Source: Hyphomicrobium sp. (GTDB lineage Bacteria; Pseudomonadota; Alphaproteobacteria; Rhizobiales; Hyphomicrobiaceae). From it: DNA of 64,000 nt. Location: assembly GCF_009026145.1 (NCBI RefSeq), contig NZ_WBUE01000001.1, positions 186,001-250,000 on the forward strand, given 5' to 3'. Shown piece after piece: positions 53,962 to 63,210 of the stretch. The notes beneath the pieces were generated by a model that was not told the DNA's origin, made no database searches, and saw only the letters and a list, made by a program, of their open reading frames with translations. The position numbers and the translations under genes were made by a program. Each line of letters starts with the position of its first letter. The first letter of the stretch is position 1.

Positions 53962-54986
53962 GCGGCAAGACGCAGGGCGCATTGGGCCGACTGTGGGGTA
54001 GCAAGAGCGCTGGCGAGCCCGCCGCGACGGAGACCGATTCTGCCACCGACACGTTGGCGCAGGCACCCGCCAAGACCGGTTGGTTCGGCCGCCTCAAACA
54101 AGGCCTCGGCAAGACGTCCGCCAAACTGTCCGACGGCATCGCCGGCATCTTCACCAAGAAGAAGCTAGAGGCGGCGACGCTCGAGGAACTCGAGGACCTG
54201 CTGATCGAGGCCGACCTCGGCGTCGGCGTCGCCGAGAACATCGTCGCCGCCCTGCGCAAGGGTCGCTACGACAAGGACATCGGTGCCGAGGACGTGCGCT
54301 CCGTTCTCAAGAGCGAGGTGGAGCGCGTGCTCGCGCCTGTCGCTAAGCCGCTCGTTGTCGGCGGCACCCACAAGCCGCACGTCATCCTCGTGGTCGGCGT
54401 CAACGGCACCGGCAAGACGACGACCATCGGCAAGCTTGCCGCTCAGTTCCGTGCGCAAGGCAAGAAGGTGATGCTTGCCGCCGCCGACACGTTCCGCGCC
54501 GCAGCCATCGACCAACTCGGCATCTGGGGCGAGCGCACCGGCGCGAGCGTCGTCGCCGGCGCCGTCGGATCGGATGCCGCCGGCCTCGTTTACGACGCGC
54601 TGGCACGAGCGCGCGAGGAGAGCATCGACGTGCTGCTCGTCGACACCGCGGGGCGGCTGCAGAACAAGGAGGGGCTGATGGAGGAGCTGGCGAAGATCGT
54701 ACGCGTCATCCGCAAGCTCGACCCGAGCGCCCCCCACGACGTCCTACTCGTGCTCGATGCGACGACGGGTCAGAACGCACTTTCGCAAGTCGAGGTGTTC
54801 CGCGAGCGGGCAGGCGTCACCGGCCTGGTCATGACCAAGCTCGATGGCACGGCGCGCGGCGGCATCCTGGTCGCCATCTCGGCCAAGCACGCAATCCCCG
54901 TCCACGCTATCGGCGTGGGCGAAAGCATCGACGACCTGCAACCATTCGACGCGGGCGAGTTCGCGCAAGCGATCGCAGGGAGCTAG
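53958..54986 (+). CDS. ftsY: Signal recognition particle receptor FtsY
   Basis: FtsY receives SRP-ribosome complexes at the membrane. The 342 residues begin at a GTG overlapping mtaB. A polar acidic N-terminus of about 50 residues precedes the N domain ([20 protein letters not shown]) and the G domain: [53 protein letters not shown]. The short A domain is typical of alphaproteobacteria. Confidence 0.96.
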   Translation: MSGKTQGALGRLWGSKSAGEPAATETDSATDTLAQAPAKTGWFGRLKQGLGKTSAKLSDGIAGIFTKKKLEAATLEELEDLLIEADLGVGVAENIVAALRKGRYDKDIGAEDVRSVLKSEVERVLAPVAKPLVVGGTHKPHVILVVGVNGTGKTTTIGKLAAQFRAQGKKVMLAAADTFRAAAIDQLGIWGERTGASVVAGAVGSDAAGLVYDALARAREESIDVLLVDTAGRLQNKEGLMEELAKIVRVIRKLDPSAPHDVLLVLDATTGQNALSQVEVFRERAGVTGLVMTKLDGTARGGILVAISAKHAIPVHAIGVGESIDDLQPFDAGEFAQAIAGS

Positions 54987-55058
54987 CTTCGATGGCACGA
55001 GCAACTTAAATACGCTGCGAACAAGAAAGTCTTAACTGAGAAGGATGATCCCCACTAC

Positions 55059-55814
55059 ATGAGCGCGCTGAAGCGACTGATGCCTTTCAACGCCGAGCAG
55101 GCCGTGAACATCCTCAGCGAGTTCGGGCCGCTGGTGTTGATGTTCGTGGTCAACGCCATGTACGGCATCGCCGCCGGCACGTGGGCGCTCATCATATCTA
55201 CCGTCGTAGCCATCGTAGCCATGCTCGTGGTGCTGCACCGGCTGCCCATCTTCCCGTTGATCGCATCGACCGTCACCATGGTGTTCGGCGGCCTTACCAT
55301 CATCACCCACGATCCGATGTGGGTGCAGATCAAGGTCACCATCTTCAACGCGCTGTTCGCAGCCTTCCTCTTCGGCGGCCTCTGGTTCGACCGCAACTTC
55401 TTCAAGTACGTGTTCGAGAAGACCTTCCACTACAGCAAGGTGGGTTGGGACAAGTTCACCTGGAACTTCGCCTGGTTCTTCGTCTTTACGGCCTTCGCCA
55501 ACGAGGCGGTGCGGCTCACCTTCAAGGACGAGAGCGTCTATGACATCCTCGGCCTGCAGATGGACGGGGTCGGCATCTGGATCGCCTTCAAGATCGCTCT
55601 CATCATGCCGCTGTCCGCGTTCTACGCCTGGTACTTGACGCGCCTCATGCAGCGCTATCGCGTACCGGAAGAGAAGGTATCGATGGAGGCCGACATGGAG
55701 GCGGTGCCGCGCGGGCATGCCGCCGAGGTCACCAACCTCGGCCGGCAGGCGCCCCACGCCGTGGAGCGCATTGCAGCGGCCGAGACGAGCGAGCGCGAGG
55801 CCAATCTCGGCTAG
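55059..55814 (+). CDS. YciB/IspZ-family septation-type membrane protein, first copy
   Basis: The 251-residue protein has five or six helices. ILSEFGPLVLMFVVNAMYGIAAGTWAL, VFGGLTIITHDPMWVQIKVTIFNALFAAFLFGGL and WNFAWFFVFTAFANEAVRLTF are family hallmarks. YciB proteins affect cell division and envelope integrity in enterobacteria. The cytosolic tail of about 50 residues is an extension. It follows ftsY, the usual alphaproteobacterial order. A second copy follows. Confidence 0.9.
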   Translation: MSALKRLMPFNAEQAVNILSEFGPLVLMFVVNAMYGIAAGTWALIISTVVAIVAMLVVLHRLPIFPLIASTVTMVFGGLTIITHDPMWVQIKVTIFNALFAAFLFGGLWFDRNFFKYVFEKTFHYSKVGWDKFTWNFAWFFVFTAFANEAVRLTFKDESVYDILGLQMDGVGIWIAFKIALIMPLSAFYAWYLTRLMQRYRVPEEKVSMEADMEAVPRGHAAEVTNLGRQAPHAVERIAAAETSEREANLG

Positions 55815-55853
55815 CCTCCAGGCGCCGCGTGCAGACATCTTTAGGGGAGCGTT

Positions 55854-56450
55854 GTGGATATGGCCGACGAGGCAACGACCAAACCGGAAGAGGCATCAGC
55901 GGGAACGCGATCGCAACTCCTCAAGCTCGCCGTCGAGGTGGGGCCGCTTGTCGTTTTCTTCATCGTCAATGCGCGCGCCGGCATTTTCTGGGGGACCGGC
56001 ATTTTCATGCTGGTAACGATCGCGTCGCTGATCGCCTCGCGCTTGATGTTCGGTCGCATTCCGGTGATGCCGCTCGTATCTGGCGTCTGCGTCGTGGTGT
56101 TCGGTGGCCTCACGCTGTGGCTGCAGGACGATCACTTCATCAAGATCAAACCGACGATAGTGAACGCCCTATTTGCGACGGCGCTGTTCGGCGGCCTGCT
56201 TGCCGGTCACTCGCTGTTGAAGGTGGTGTTCGGAGAGGTGTTTCGCCTGACCGATGACGGCTGGCGCAAGCTCACGTTGCGCTGGGCCTGCTTCTTCACC
56301 TTTCTCGCCCTGCTCAATGAAGTCATATGGCGCACCGTCTCCACCGACGCCTGGGTGAGCTTCAAAGTATTTGCCATCATGCCGTTGACCATGGTGTTCG
56401 CGTTGTCGCAGATCGGGCTGCTAAAGGCGCACGAAATCTCTGCAGACTAA
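55854..56450 (+). CDS. YciB/IspZ-family septation-type membrane protein, second copy
   Basis: The 198-residue paralog of the preceding gene has the same block order: LAVEVGPLVVFFIVNARAGIFWGTGIF, VFGGLTLWLQDDHFIKIKPTIVNALFATALFGGL, RWACFFTFLALLNEVIWRTVS. The GTG start has GGGGAG at good spacing; an ATG two codons later is possible. Tandem YciB genes are not the rule, and the second copy has no C-terminal extension. Confidence 0.88.
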   Translation: MDMADEATTKPEEASAGTRSQLLKLAVEVGPLVVFFIVNARAGIFWGTGIFMLVTIASLIASRLMFGRIPVMPLVSGVCVVVFGGLTLWLQDDHFIKIKPTIVNALFATALFGGLLAGHSLLKVVFGEVFRLTDDGWRKLTLRWACFFTFLALLNEVIWRTVSTDAWVSFKVFAIMPLTMVFALSQIGLLKAHEISAD

Positions 56451-56533
56451 TGCTCGCGGCGGCAGAATGTCTTTGTCCTGATCTTCTGCCGTCAAAGCAA
56501 TGTCCCCGATAATCTTGCGGCTTATTCTCAACA

Positions 56534-56560
56534 TACGTTCTTTTGCTCTGGACGAACGTA
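56534..56560. promoter_or_regulatory. 27-bp dyad ahead of the MarR gene
   Basis: TACGTTC and GAACGTA are perfect inverted arms around 13 bases. It lies 125 bases ahead of the MarR-type start in an AT-richer region, a fitting place for an autoregulatory operator. The arms do not match the alphaproteobacterial LexA pattern. Confidence 0.35.
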
Positions 56561-56684
56561 CAAATCTGGTATTTTCTCCAAACCGAACCGCAACCTATTC
56601 CACACAGGCAAAGGTGGGGCGTGGGGGTCCAAACGTTGTTTGAGGCGACGTTTCGGAGCATGCCGCCATTTGGCCAAGACAATC

Positions 56685-57170
56685 ATGACACGTCACAGGG
56701 CACGCGAAATGGCCGGGGGAAGACTGGAGCGATCTCCGATTCACTTGCTGCATCGAGCCGGTCAGTGCGCCAGCGACATCTTCCAGGGCGAAATGGGTGC
56801 GGGCGATCTGACGCCGCGGCAGTACGCGGTGCTCGTTGCCGTTTCGCAGAACGAGGGCGTCAGTCAGACGCTGCTGGTCGAGAAGACCGGGGTCGACCGC
56901 TCGACGCTCGCCGACATCGTCCGGCGCATGCTGAAGAAGGGGCTGCTGCAGCGACGCCGCACCAAAGAGGACGCACGCGCCTATTCGGTGAAGCTGACCG
57001 AGGAAGGCTGGAAGGTCCTCAAGGCAACCGACCCTCTAGCCAAGCGCGTCGACGACAAGATTCTCGGGGTGCTCCCCGGCGCACAGCGCGAACGCTTCCT
57101 GCAGGACCTCAATCAGATCGTGAAGGCGCTGGGCAAGATGCAGGCCGACGGCGCCGGCGACGCTGACTAA
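56685..57170 (+). CDS. MarR-family transcriptional regulator
   Basis: The 161 residues contain a MarR winged helix: LTPRQYAVLVAVSQNEGVSQTLLVEKTGVDRSTLADIVRRMLKKGLLQRRRTKEDARAYSVKLTEEG, with flanking dimer helices. The start is one of three close options (an ATG 24 bases later has a better AGGG site). MarR proteins usually repress a neighbouring or their own gene and respond to small phenolics or oxidants; no target gene is obvious here. Confidence 0.88.
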   Translation: MTRHRAREMAGGRLERSPIHLLHRAGQCASDIFQGEMGAGDLTPRQYAVLVAVSQNEGVSQTLLVEKTGVDRSTLADIVRRMLKKGLLQRRRTKEDARAYSVKLTEEGWKVLKATDPLAKRVDDKILGVLPGAQRERFLQDLNQIVKALGKMQADGAGDAD

Positions 57171-57208
57171 GCATCAACGCTCCATGCCTGCTGGCTACGC
57201 CGCCTTCG

Positions 57209-58237
57209 TCAGGCGGCGTTGGGCATGAGATTGCGGTTGATGATCGTCTCGGCGATCTGCACCGTGTTGAGCGCCGCGCCCTTCAAAAGATTGTCGGAGA
57301 CGACCCACAGCGCCAGCCCGTTCTCGACCGTTGCATCCTCGCGGATGCGCGAGACGTAGGTGGCGAATTCGCCCACCGCCTCGACGGGCGTGACGTAGCC
57401 GCCCGGCTCGCGCTTGTCGACGACCACGACGCCCGGCGCCTCACGCAGGATGGCGCGCGCCTCCTCCGGACTGATCGGCTTCTCGAACTCGATCGTCACC
57501 GCTTCGGAATGGCCGACGAACACCGGCACGCGCACGCACGTCGCCGTCAGCTTGATGTGGGGATCGAGAATCTTCTTGGTCTCGGCCATCATCTTCCATT
57601 CCTCTTTCGTGTAGCCGTCCTCCATGAAGACGTCGATGTGAGGAATGCAGTTGAAGGCGATCTGCTTGGGGAACTTCTTCGGCTCCACCTCCTCGCCGGG
57701 GACGTACTTGCTCTTTGTCTGCTGCCACAGCTCGTCCATCGCCTCCTTGCCGGCGCCGGAGACGGACTGATAGGTGGAGACGACGACGCGCTTGATCTTC
57801 GCCGCGTCGTGCAACGGCTTCAGCACGACGACGAGCTGCGCGGTGGAGCAGTTCGGATTGGCGATGATGTTCTTCTTGGTGTAGCCGGCGACCGCATCGG
57901 CGTTCACCTCGGGCACGATGAGCGGCACGTCGCGGTCGTAGCGCCAGCACGACGAATTGTCGATGACGATGCAGCCCTTGGCGCCGATGCGCGGCGCCCA
58001 CTCCTTGGCGACGGCCGAGCCGGCGGACATGAGGCAGAAGTCCGCCTTGCCGAAGTCGAACTGCTCGAGGTCTTGGCACTTCAGCGTGCGATCGCCGAAC
58101 GACACCTCGGTGCCGAGCGAGCGGCGCGAGGCGATGGCGAACGCTTCGTCCACCGGAAACTCGCGCTCGGCGAGCACGTTCAGCATTTCACGGCCCACGT
58201 TGCCCGTGGCGCCGACCACGGCGACCTTGTAACCCAT
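57209..58237 (-). CDS. asd: Aspartate-semialdehyde dehydrogenase
   Basis: Asd reduces aspartyl phosphate to the semialdehyde, the branch point to lysine, threonine and methionine. The 342 residues from MGYKVAVVGATGNVGREML have the NADP loop, IIANPNCSTAQLVVVLKPLHD with the catalytic Cys, and TCVRVPVFVGHSEAVTIEFE. The open frame runs 18 codons upstream without homology. leuB lies just upstream on the same strand, a common rhizobial pair. Confidence 0.95.
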   Translation of the reverse strand: MGYKVAVVGATGNVGREMLNVLAEREFPVDEAFAIASRRSLGTEVSFGDRTLKCQDLEQFDFGKADFCLMSAGSAVAKEWAPRIGAKGCIVIDNSSCWRYDRDVPLIVPEVNADAVAGYTKKNIIANPNCSTAQLVVVLKPLHDAAKIKRVVVSTYQSVSGAGKEAMDELWQQTKSKYVPGEEVEPKKFPKQIAFNCIPHIDVFMEDGYTKEEWKMMAETKKILDPHIKLTATCVRVPVFVGHSEAVTIEFEKPISPEEARAILREAPGVVVVDKREPGGYVTPVEAVGEFATYVSRIREDATVENGLALWVVSDNLLKGAALNTVQIAETIINRNLMPNAA

Positions 58238-58362
58238 CGTCAGACCCGATTTCCCAAGTGGCAGCGGCATATGCCGCGTCTGCGGGCTCACTTACGCAAG
58301 CTCGCCGCGCCGCGCAAGGGGTGCCGCAGGCGACGGCCCGATTCCGTCGACCCAAACGCCGC

Positions 58363-59475
58363 TCAGGCCGCGAGCTTCTTCAGCTCCTTGAGGATCGCTC
58401 CGCCCATCTCGGCGGTGCCGACCTTGTGCATGCCAGGCTGCATGATGTCGCCCGTGCGCAGGCCCGCGGCCAGCACCCCGGCGATCGCCTCGTCGAGCAG
58501 ATCCGCTTCCTTGCCCATGTCGAAGGAGTAACGCAGCGCCATGCCGAAGGAGGCGATGGTGGCGATGGGGTTGGCGAGGCCCTTGCCGGCGATATCGGGC
58601 GCCGAGCCGTGCACCGGCTCGTAGAGGGCCTTGCGCTTGCCGGTCTTGGCGTCGGGTGCGCCAAGGGAGGCCGACGGCAGCATGCCGAGCGAGCCGGTCG
58701 CCATGGCCGCCTCGTCCGACAGCACGTCGCCGAACAGATTGTCGGTGACGATGACGTCGAACTGCTTGGGGTTGCGCACCAGCTGCATGGCGCAGTTGTC
58801 GGCGAGGATATGCTCGAGCTTCACGTCCGGCGCGTACGCCTTGTGCGTCGCCGTCACGACCTCGTTCCACAATACGCCGGTGCGCATGACGTTGCGCTTC
58901 TCGGCCGAATGCACCTTGTTGCCGCGCTTGCGGGCAAGGTCGAAGGCGACCTTGGCGATGCGCTCGATCTCGGAGGTCGTATAGACCTGCGTGTCGACGG
59001 CGCGCTTTTCGCCGTTCTCCAGGGTGACGATCTCTTTCGGCTCGCCGAAATACACCCCGCCCGTCAGCTCGCGCACGATCATGATGTCGAGCCCCTCGAC
59101 CAGCTCGCGCTTCAGCGAGGAGGCATCGGCGAGGGCCGGGTAGCAGATGGCCGGACGCAAGTTGGCGAACAGGCCCAGATCCTTGCGCAGGCGCAACAGG
59201 CCCGCCTCGGGACGCACCGCATATGGCACGCCGTCCCACTTGGGGCCGCCGACAGCGCCGAAGATCACGGCATCGGCCTTCTGCGCCTTGTCCATGGCAG
59301 CGTCGGTGATCGCCACGCCGTGTTTGTCATAGGCCGCCCCGCCGACGAGGTCGGTCTGGGTAGCGAACTTCGCGGCTCCCGCCTTGTTGAAGAAGTCGAC
59401 GATGCGCTCGACCTCGGCAATGGTCTCGACGCCGATGCCATCGCCGGGAAGCAGGAGCAGGTTATAGGTGGTCAT
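58363..59475 (-). CDS. leuB: 3-isopropylmalate dehydrogenase
   Basis: LeuB oxidises 3-isopropylmalate in leucine synthesis. The 370 residues show [78 protein letters not shown] and [20 protein letters not shown]. Normal length and motif order. Confidence 0.97.
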   Translation of the reverse strand: MTTYNLLLLPGDGIGVETIAEVERIVDFFNKAGAAKFATQTDLVGGAAYDKHGVAITDAAMDKAQKADAVIFGAVGGPKWDGVPYAVRPEAGLLRLRKDLGLFANLRPAICYPALADASSLKRELVEGLDIMIVRELTGGVYFGEPKEIVTLENGEKRAVDTQVYTTSEIERIAKVAFDLARKRGNKVHSAEKRNVMRTGVLWNEVVTATHKAYAPDVKLEHILADNCAMQLVRNPKQFDVIVTDNLFGDVLSDEAAMATGSLGMLPSASLGAPDAKTGKRKALYEPVHGSAPDIAGKGLANPIATIASFGMALRYSFDMGKEADLLDEAIAGVLAAGLRTGDIMQPGMHKVGTAEMGGAILKELKKLAA

Positions 59476-59562
59476 GCGGTGTTGGGCCTGGAGCCAGAGG
59501 TGGGTGGAAAAAGCGCGGTAGTGCTAGCCGCTTGGCCTCGCCGCGGCAAGAGGAGGGCAGGC

Positions 59563-60159
59563 TCAGCCGCCCAGCGGCGGCACCCAGAACAGCAAGTAGC
59601 CGTTGAGGGTTGCGGCCGCACCCAGAGCGGCCAGCGCGCCGCTCAGCACCAACAGGCTCGTCCCCCCAGTGATGATGGCCACCGAAGCCAGCACGATGGC
59701 GATCTGCAGCAGCGCCTGGCCATAGTCGAAGAAGGGGTCCTCGAGCATGGCGCGGTTGCGCTGCTCCTCGAGCACCTTGCCTTTGACCAGCAGCTCCTTC
59801 AGCCCTTCGCCGGTGTCGGGCTCCGAGCCGAGGCGCACCTCGTCCTTGCGATACTTGGCGATGTTCTCCTCGATCATGGCGCGGGCGGCTTCGGGCAGTG
59901 CCGGCTGGCTGGCCAGCAGCGCCTCGAACTCGGCGATTTGCAGCCGCAGCTGGTGCCGGCGGATGTTCTTTGCCTGAAAGAAGGCCCAGGTGTTGGAGGC
60001 TTCGATATTGCGCGCGGTGGCGTCCTTGGTCGCATTGCCACCGCCCACGCCGGAAATGGCGAGCAACACGGCCAGCACGCCTATGTAGACGGCGATCATC
60101 CGGTCGCGGTGCTTCTTACCGGTGTCCTCAATCGCTTCGGCGAGATCCTTGAAAGCCAT
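59563..60159 (-). CDS. DUF4337 membrane protein
   Basis: The 198-residue protein has one N-terminal helix (MIAVYIGVLAVLLAISGVGG), a helical, charged middle (NIEASNTWAFFQAKNIRRHQLRLQIAEFEALL) and two C-terminal helices. The GGGNATKDATARNIEASNTWAFFQAKN block is the DUF4337 hallmark. Function unknown. It follows gpmA by 12 bases and may share its transcript. Confidence 0.82.
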   Translation of the reverse strand: MAFKDLAEAIEDTGKKHRDRMIAVYIGVLAVLLAISGVGGGNATKDATARNIEASNTWAFFQAKNIRRHQLRLQIAEFEALLASQPALPEAARAMIEENIAKYRKDEVRLGSEPDTGEGLKELLVKGKVLEEQRNRAMLEDPFFDYGQALLQIAIVLASVAIITGGTSLLVLSGALAALGAAATLNGYLLFWVPPLGG

Positions 60160-60171
60160 CGAACGGCCGCC

Positions 60172-60867
60172 TCAAACGTTGTCTTCAGGGGGCGCGTCGA
60201 TGCTGCGCGACGGCAGCAGATCGCTGCGGCCGACCGGCACGCCGTCGGGCCCGAGCCGGTAGACGATGGGCGCTCCGGTCGCCAGCTCGCGATTGAGGAT
60301 CTCCTCGCCGGTCAAATTCTCGAGGTTCATGATGAGGGCACGCAGCGAGTTGCCGTGCGCCACGATGAGGACCGTCTTGCCAGACTGAAGATCGGGCCAA
60401 ATGCGCGAGCGGTAGTAGGGCATGACCCGCTCCTCGGTGTCCTTGAGGCTCTCGCCGCCGGGAGGCGGAATATCGTAGCTGCGGCGCCAGATCCTGACCT
60501 GCTCCTCGCCCCAGCGGTCGCGCGCCTCATCCTTGTTGAGCCCGCACAGGTCGCCGTAGTGGCGCTCATTGAGCGCCTCATCGAGGTGGACCGGTATCTT
60601 GGTCTGCCCGATCTCCGACAGGATGATGTCGAGCGTTCGCTGCGCACGTTTCAGCCCGCTGCTGTAGGCAACGTCGAATTTCAGACCCTGCGAGCGCAGC
60701 ATGCGGGCGGCGACGAGCGCCTCGATGAGTCCTTTCTCGGTGAGGTCCGGATCGCACCAGCCTGTGAACAGGTTGCGGCGGTTCCATTCGCTCTCGCCGT
60801 GCCGTACGAGCACGAGCGTGTGCGTGCGCTGATCGTTCGGGATTACGGGACGGACTTCCACGATCAC
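60172..60867 (-). CDS. gpmA: 2,3-bisphosphoglycerate-dependent phosphoglycerate mutase
   Basis: The 231-residue glycolytic enzyme shows [29 protein letters not shown] with the phospho-His, [32 protein letters not shown] and [18 protein letters not shown] with the second His. The GTG start overlaps the dapB stop by four bases, so its translation is coupled to dapB. The N-terminus is about ten residues longer than in E. coli. Confidence 0.94.
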   Translation of the reverse strand: MIVEVRPVIPNDQRTHTLVLVRHGESEWNRRNLFTGWCDPDLTEKGLIEALVAARMLRSQGLKFDVAYSSGLKRAQRTLDIILSEIGQTKIPVHLDEALNERHYGDLCGLNKDEARDRWGEEQVRIWRRSYDIPPPGGESLKDTEERVMPYYRSRIWPDLQSGKTVLIVAHGNSLRALIMNLENLTGEEILNRELATGAPIVYRLGPDGVPVGRSDLLPSRSIDAPPEDNV

Positions 60868-61658
60868 AGCCCCAGCACATCAGACATTGAGTATAGCCCC
60901 GGCGCCCTGCCGTGGCCCCAAAGCAGCGCCTTTACCGCCCCCCGCGCAAACACCGACCTGTCCCCTGCAACGTGTGCAAGCTCGACGCGCTCCCCGGGAC
61001 CGGCGAAGATCACCCTGTGCTCGCCGACGACGCTGCCGCCGCGCAGGCTGGCAAATCCGATGTCGCCGCGGCGGCGCGGTCCGGTCACGCCGTCGCGCGC
61101 CCTGACCGAGTGCTGTCGAAGATCGAGCCCGCGGCCTTCGGCGGCAGCGGCGCCGAGCATCAGCGCCGTGCCCGACGGTGCATCGACCTTGTCGCGATGG
61201 TGCATCTCCACGATCTCGATGTCGAAATCCTCGTCCAGCGCCTCCGCAACGCGGCGGGTGAGCGCCATCAGCAGGTTTACCCCGAGACTCATGTTGCCCG
61301 CCTTGACGATGGGTGCATGGCGCGCCGCTGCGGCAATCTGAGCCTCATCCCCAGGCGTTAGTCCCGTGGTGCCAATGACATGCACCGCGCGCGCATTAGC
61401 CGCGAGGGCGGCGAACTCGACCGTGGCCTTGGGCGAGGTGAAATCGAGGATACCGTCGCAGCGGGAGATGGCATCGAGCGCATCGGAGGTGACCGAAACG
61501 CCGAGCGGTGTCAGACCGGCGACGACACCGACATCAGAGCCGATCGCCGGTGAGCCCTCCCGCTCCACGCCCCCCACTATGCTGCAGCCGGCCGCGTGCG
61601 CCGCGCGCACAAGCTCCTGGCCCATGCGCCCCGCAACGCCCATAACGGCGACTTTCAT
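60864..61658 (-). CDS. dapB: 4-hydroxy-tetrahydrodipicolinate reductase
   Basis: DapB makes tetrahydrodipicolinate for lysine and diaminopimelate. The 264 residues have [20 protein letters not shown] (NAD(P)H loop), [11 protein letters not shown], the catalytic segment [21 protein letters not shown] and [21 protein letters not shown]. It is translationally coupled to gpmA. Confidence 0.96.
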   Translation of the reverse strand: MKVAVMGVAGRMGQELVRAAHAAGCSIVGGVEREGSPAIGSDVGVVAGLTPLGVSVTSDALDAISRCDGILDFTSPKATVEFAALAANARAVHVIGTTGLTPGDEAQIAAAARHAPIVKAGNMSLGVNLLMALTRRVAEALDEDFDIEIVEMHHRDKVDAPSGTALMLGAAAAEGRGLDLRQHSVRARDGVTGPRRRGDIGFASLRGGSVVGEHRVIFAGPGERVELAHVAGDRSVFARGAVKALLWGHGRAPGLYSMSDVLGL

Positions 61659-61876
61659 CCGGGAACCTCGAATTCGATCGAAGGAAGTGCGCCGCGATAT
61701 AGCAACACACCGGGTGATGAGGGAAGGCTATGCCGACACGTGAGCCTCTGCTGCACCGCCGCGAAGCAGCTGCTCCCGAGCAGGCGAGAAAGCGGTTTCA
61801 GATGGCATCTGCATGCAAGCTTCTTGAAGGAGGAATTCTTGGCGTCAAGCGGTGGGTTGTCTCACCGGCAGGCGGG

Positions 61877-62386
61877 TCAATCCCACGCGAAGGCGATCTT
61901 CTTCAACTTGGTGCGCCCGAAACGCTCGAACGCCATGCCGACAGGGCGACCGCCGCGGCGCCAATAAAAGTCCGACGCCGTCGCATTGTCGGCCAACGCC
62001 CAAACGATGAGGCCGCACAGCTGTCGCCCATCGAGGTGGTAGCGGCAGGCCTCGAAAAGCCGCTCGCCGAAGCCGATGCCCTGGTAGGTGGGCGATACGT
62101 AGAGCTCATAGATTTCGCCCTCGTAGGTGCCCCGCGTGCGCGCGGCGCCCATTGTCGCGTAGCCGGCAACGATGTCGGAAACCTGTAAGACGAGCAACTC
62201 GCCTCCCGACCTTATCGTCGTGCCCCACCAATCCGGCGTGCGCCGGCGGATCATGCTGTCGAGGTGCAGATGCGGGATGATGCCGAGATACGCATTACTC
62301 CAGCTGGCGCGGAATACTTCACTCAGAGCCGTCGCGTCGGCAGGCAAGCCGCGACGGATCTCGCAATGTGAACTTTCACCCAGCAT
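61877..62386 (-). CDS. GNAT-family N-acetyltransferase
   Basis: The 169 residues show IRRGLPADATALSEVFRASWSNAYLGII, then ELYVSPTYQGIGFGERLFEACRYHL, the acetyl-CoA-binding motif A (Q-x-x-G-x-G), and WALADNATASDFYWRRGGRPVG. This is a RimI-like single-domain acetyltransferase. The substrate is unknown. The 218 bases between it and dapB hold nothing recognisable. Confidence 0.88.
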   Translation of the reverse strand: MLGESSHCEIRRGLPADATALSEVFRASWSNAYLGIIPHLHLDSMIRRRTPDWWGTTIRSGGELLVLQVSDIVAGYATMGAARTRGTYEGEIYELYVSPTYQGIGFGERLFEACRYHLDGRQLCGLIVWALADNATASDFYWRRGGRPVGMAFERFGRTKLKKIAFAWD

Positions 62387-62477
62387 CGCAGTCTTTTTGT
62401 GTTTGGGCTGCCAGTTTACAGCATGCGTCTCATCCTGCGTAAGAGTTTTGCTGAAAGTAGGGCCGACAAAACGCGCA

Positions 62478-62504
62478 GGGGCCGCGGATACGCTCCGCGG
62501 CCCC
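62478..62504 (-). terminator. Hairpin terminator of the phasin gene
   Basis: A perfect 10-bp stem (GGGGCCGCGG with its complement) around seven bases, followed on the minus strand by TGCGCGTTTTG. It lies about 40 bases after the phasin stop. Confidence 0.7.
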
Positions 62505-62542
62505 GATCCGTGTCAGCCCATGGCGCCTTCCCGCACGGGAAG

Positions 62543-62998
62543 TCAGCCGACCTTCTTCAGCTGCTCGAAGGTCTTGCTGGCCGCTGAGTTCATGCTCTCG
62601 AGCGTCTGACGGCTGATCTTGCTCGACAGCTCGAAGAACTCCTTCGTCTGCGAGCTGGCCGTCGCCAGCTGCTGCTTGAAGTAGTCCGCCTGCAGGCGGG
62701 CGACCTCGGGAAGCGTCTTGGCGCGCGCCATCGCCTCGGCGGCGTCGAAAGCAGCCTCGGCATTGACGGTCGCTGCGTGCAGGAACTTCTCGCCGAAGGA
62801 TTTCGCACCGGCCTGGGCGGCGAGCACGATCTCCTCGACTGCCTTCACGCTGTCCTGCGTGGCGGCGTTGATCTTGGTGTAGGCGTCGCGGGTCTTGGCC
62901 ACGCTCTCCTCGGCGAAAGCCTTCACGTTCTCGGGGATTCGCGCCTCCTTGGCGGCGGCGAGAATGTCTTGCGCCTGGCGGGTGAATTGGTCGTTCAT
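62543..62998 (-). CDS. Phasin family protein
   Basis: Phasins coat polyhydroxyalkanoate granules. The ATG after GGAGAGAAG gives 151 residues, wholly helical: FTRQAQDILAAAKEARIPENVKAFAEESVAKTRDAYTKINAATQD, then FLHAATVNAEAAFDAAEAMARAKTLPEVARLQADYFKQQLA, the phasin signature. A TATAAT-type promoter and a TGC/GCA-rich palindrome precede it, as in PhaR-controlled phasin genes. It indicates that the organism stores PHB. Confidence 0.92.
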   Translation of the reverse strand: MNDQFTRQAQDILAAAKEARIPENVKAFAEESVAKTRDAYTKINAATQDSVKAVEEIVLAAQAGAKSFGEKFLHAATVNAEAAFDAAEAMARAKTLPEVARLQADYFKQQLATASSQTKEFFELSSKISRQTLESMNSAASKTFEQLKKVG

Positions 62999-63096
62999 TC
63001 TTCTCTCCATAATCGCTTGCGGCCGCCCCGAGGGGGCAGGCGGCTCATGAACCGGGTGGCAAGTTGCATTGGCTCCGAAGAGCATTACCGAGAGCT

Positions 63097-63124
63097 ATTA
63101 TACACCAATTTTTGTGCAATGCAA
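63097..63124 (-). promoter_or_regulatory. Phasin promoter
   Basis: On the minus strand a perfect TATAAT (63102-63097) lies 16 bases after TTGCAT (63124-63119). Transcription would start near 63089, giving a leader of about 90 bases. The -35 box lies within the palindrome described separately. Confidence 0.55.
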
Positions 63125-63145
63125 CAATAGTTCTGTTGCGCTGCA
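63115..63145. promoter_or_regulatory. TGC/GCA palindrome over the phasin -35, putative PhaR operator
   Basis: TGCAATGCAACA and TGTTGCGCTGCA are inverted arms (10 of 12 bases pair) around seven bases. PhaR repressors of alphaproteobacteria bind TGC-rich dyads at phasin promoters and leave when PHB is present. The overlap with the -35 box fits repression. Confidence 0.55.
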
Positions 63146-63210
63146 CCAACGGCAGTCATCGGAGCATATTATTCTGAAGACTTTGCAACCGTCCCAACAC
63201 TTACGGCCGT

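Noticed and set aside
56520..56565. LexA box ahead of the MarR gene
   Set aside because: The GTTC/GAAC elements are present but not at the seven-base spacing of alphaproteobacterial LexA sites.
58258..61341. A 1027-codon open frame on the plus strand
   Set aside because: It lies opposite leuB, DUF4337, gpmA and dapB, all firmly identified, and its residue use (His, Arg, Gly, Val rich) is typical of an antisense frame in high-GC DNA.
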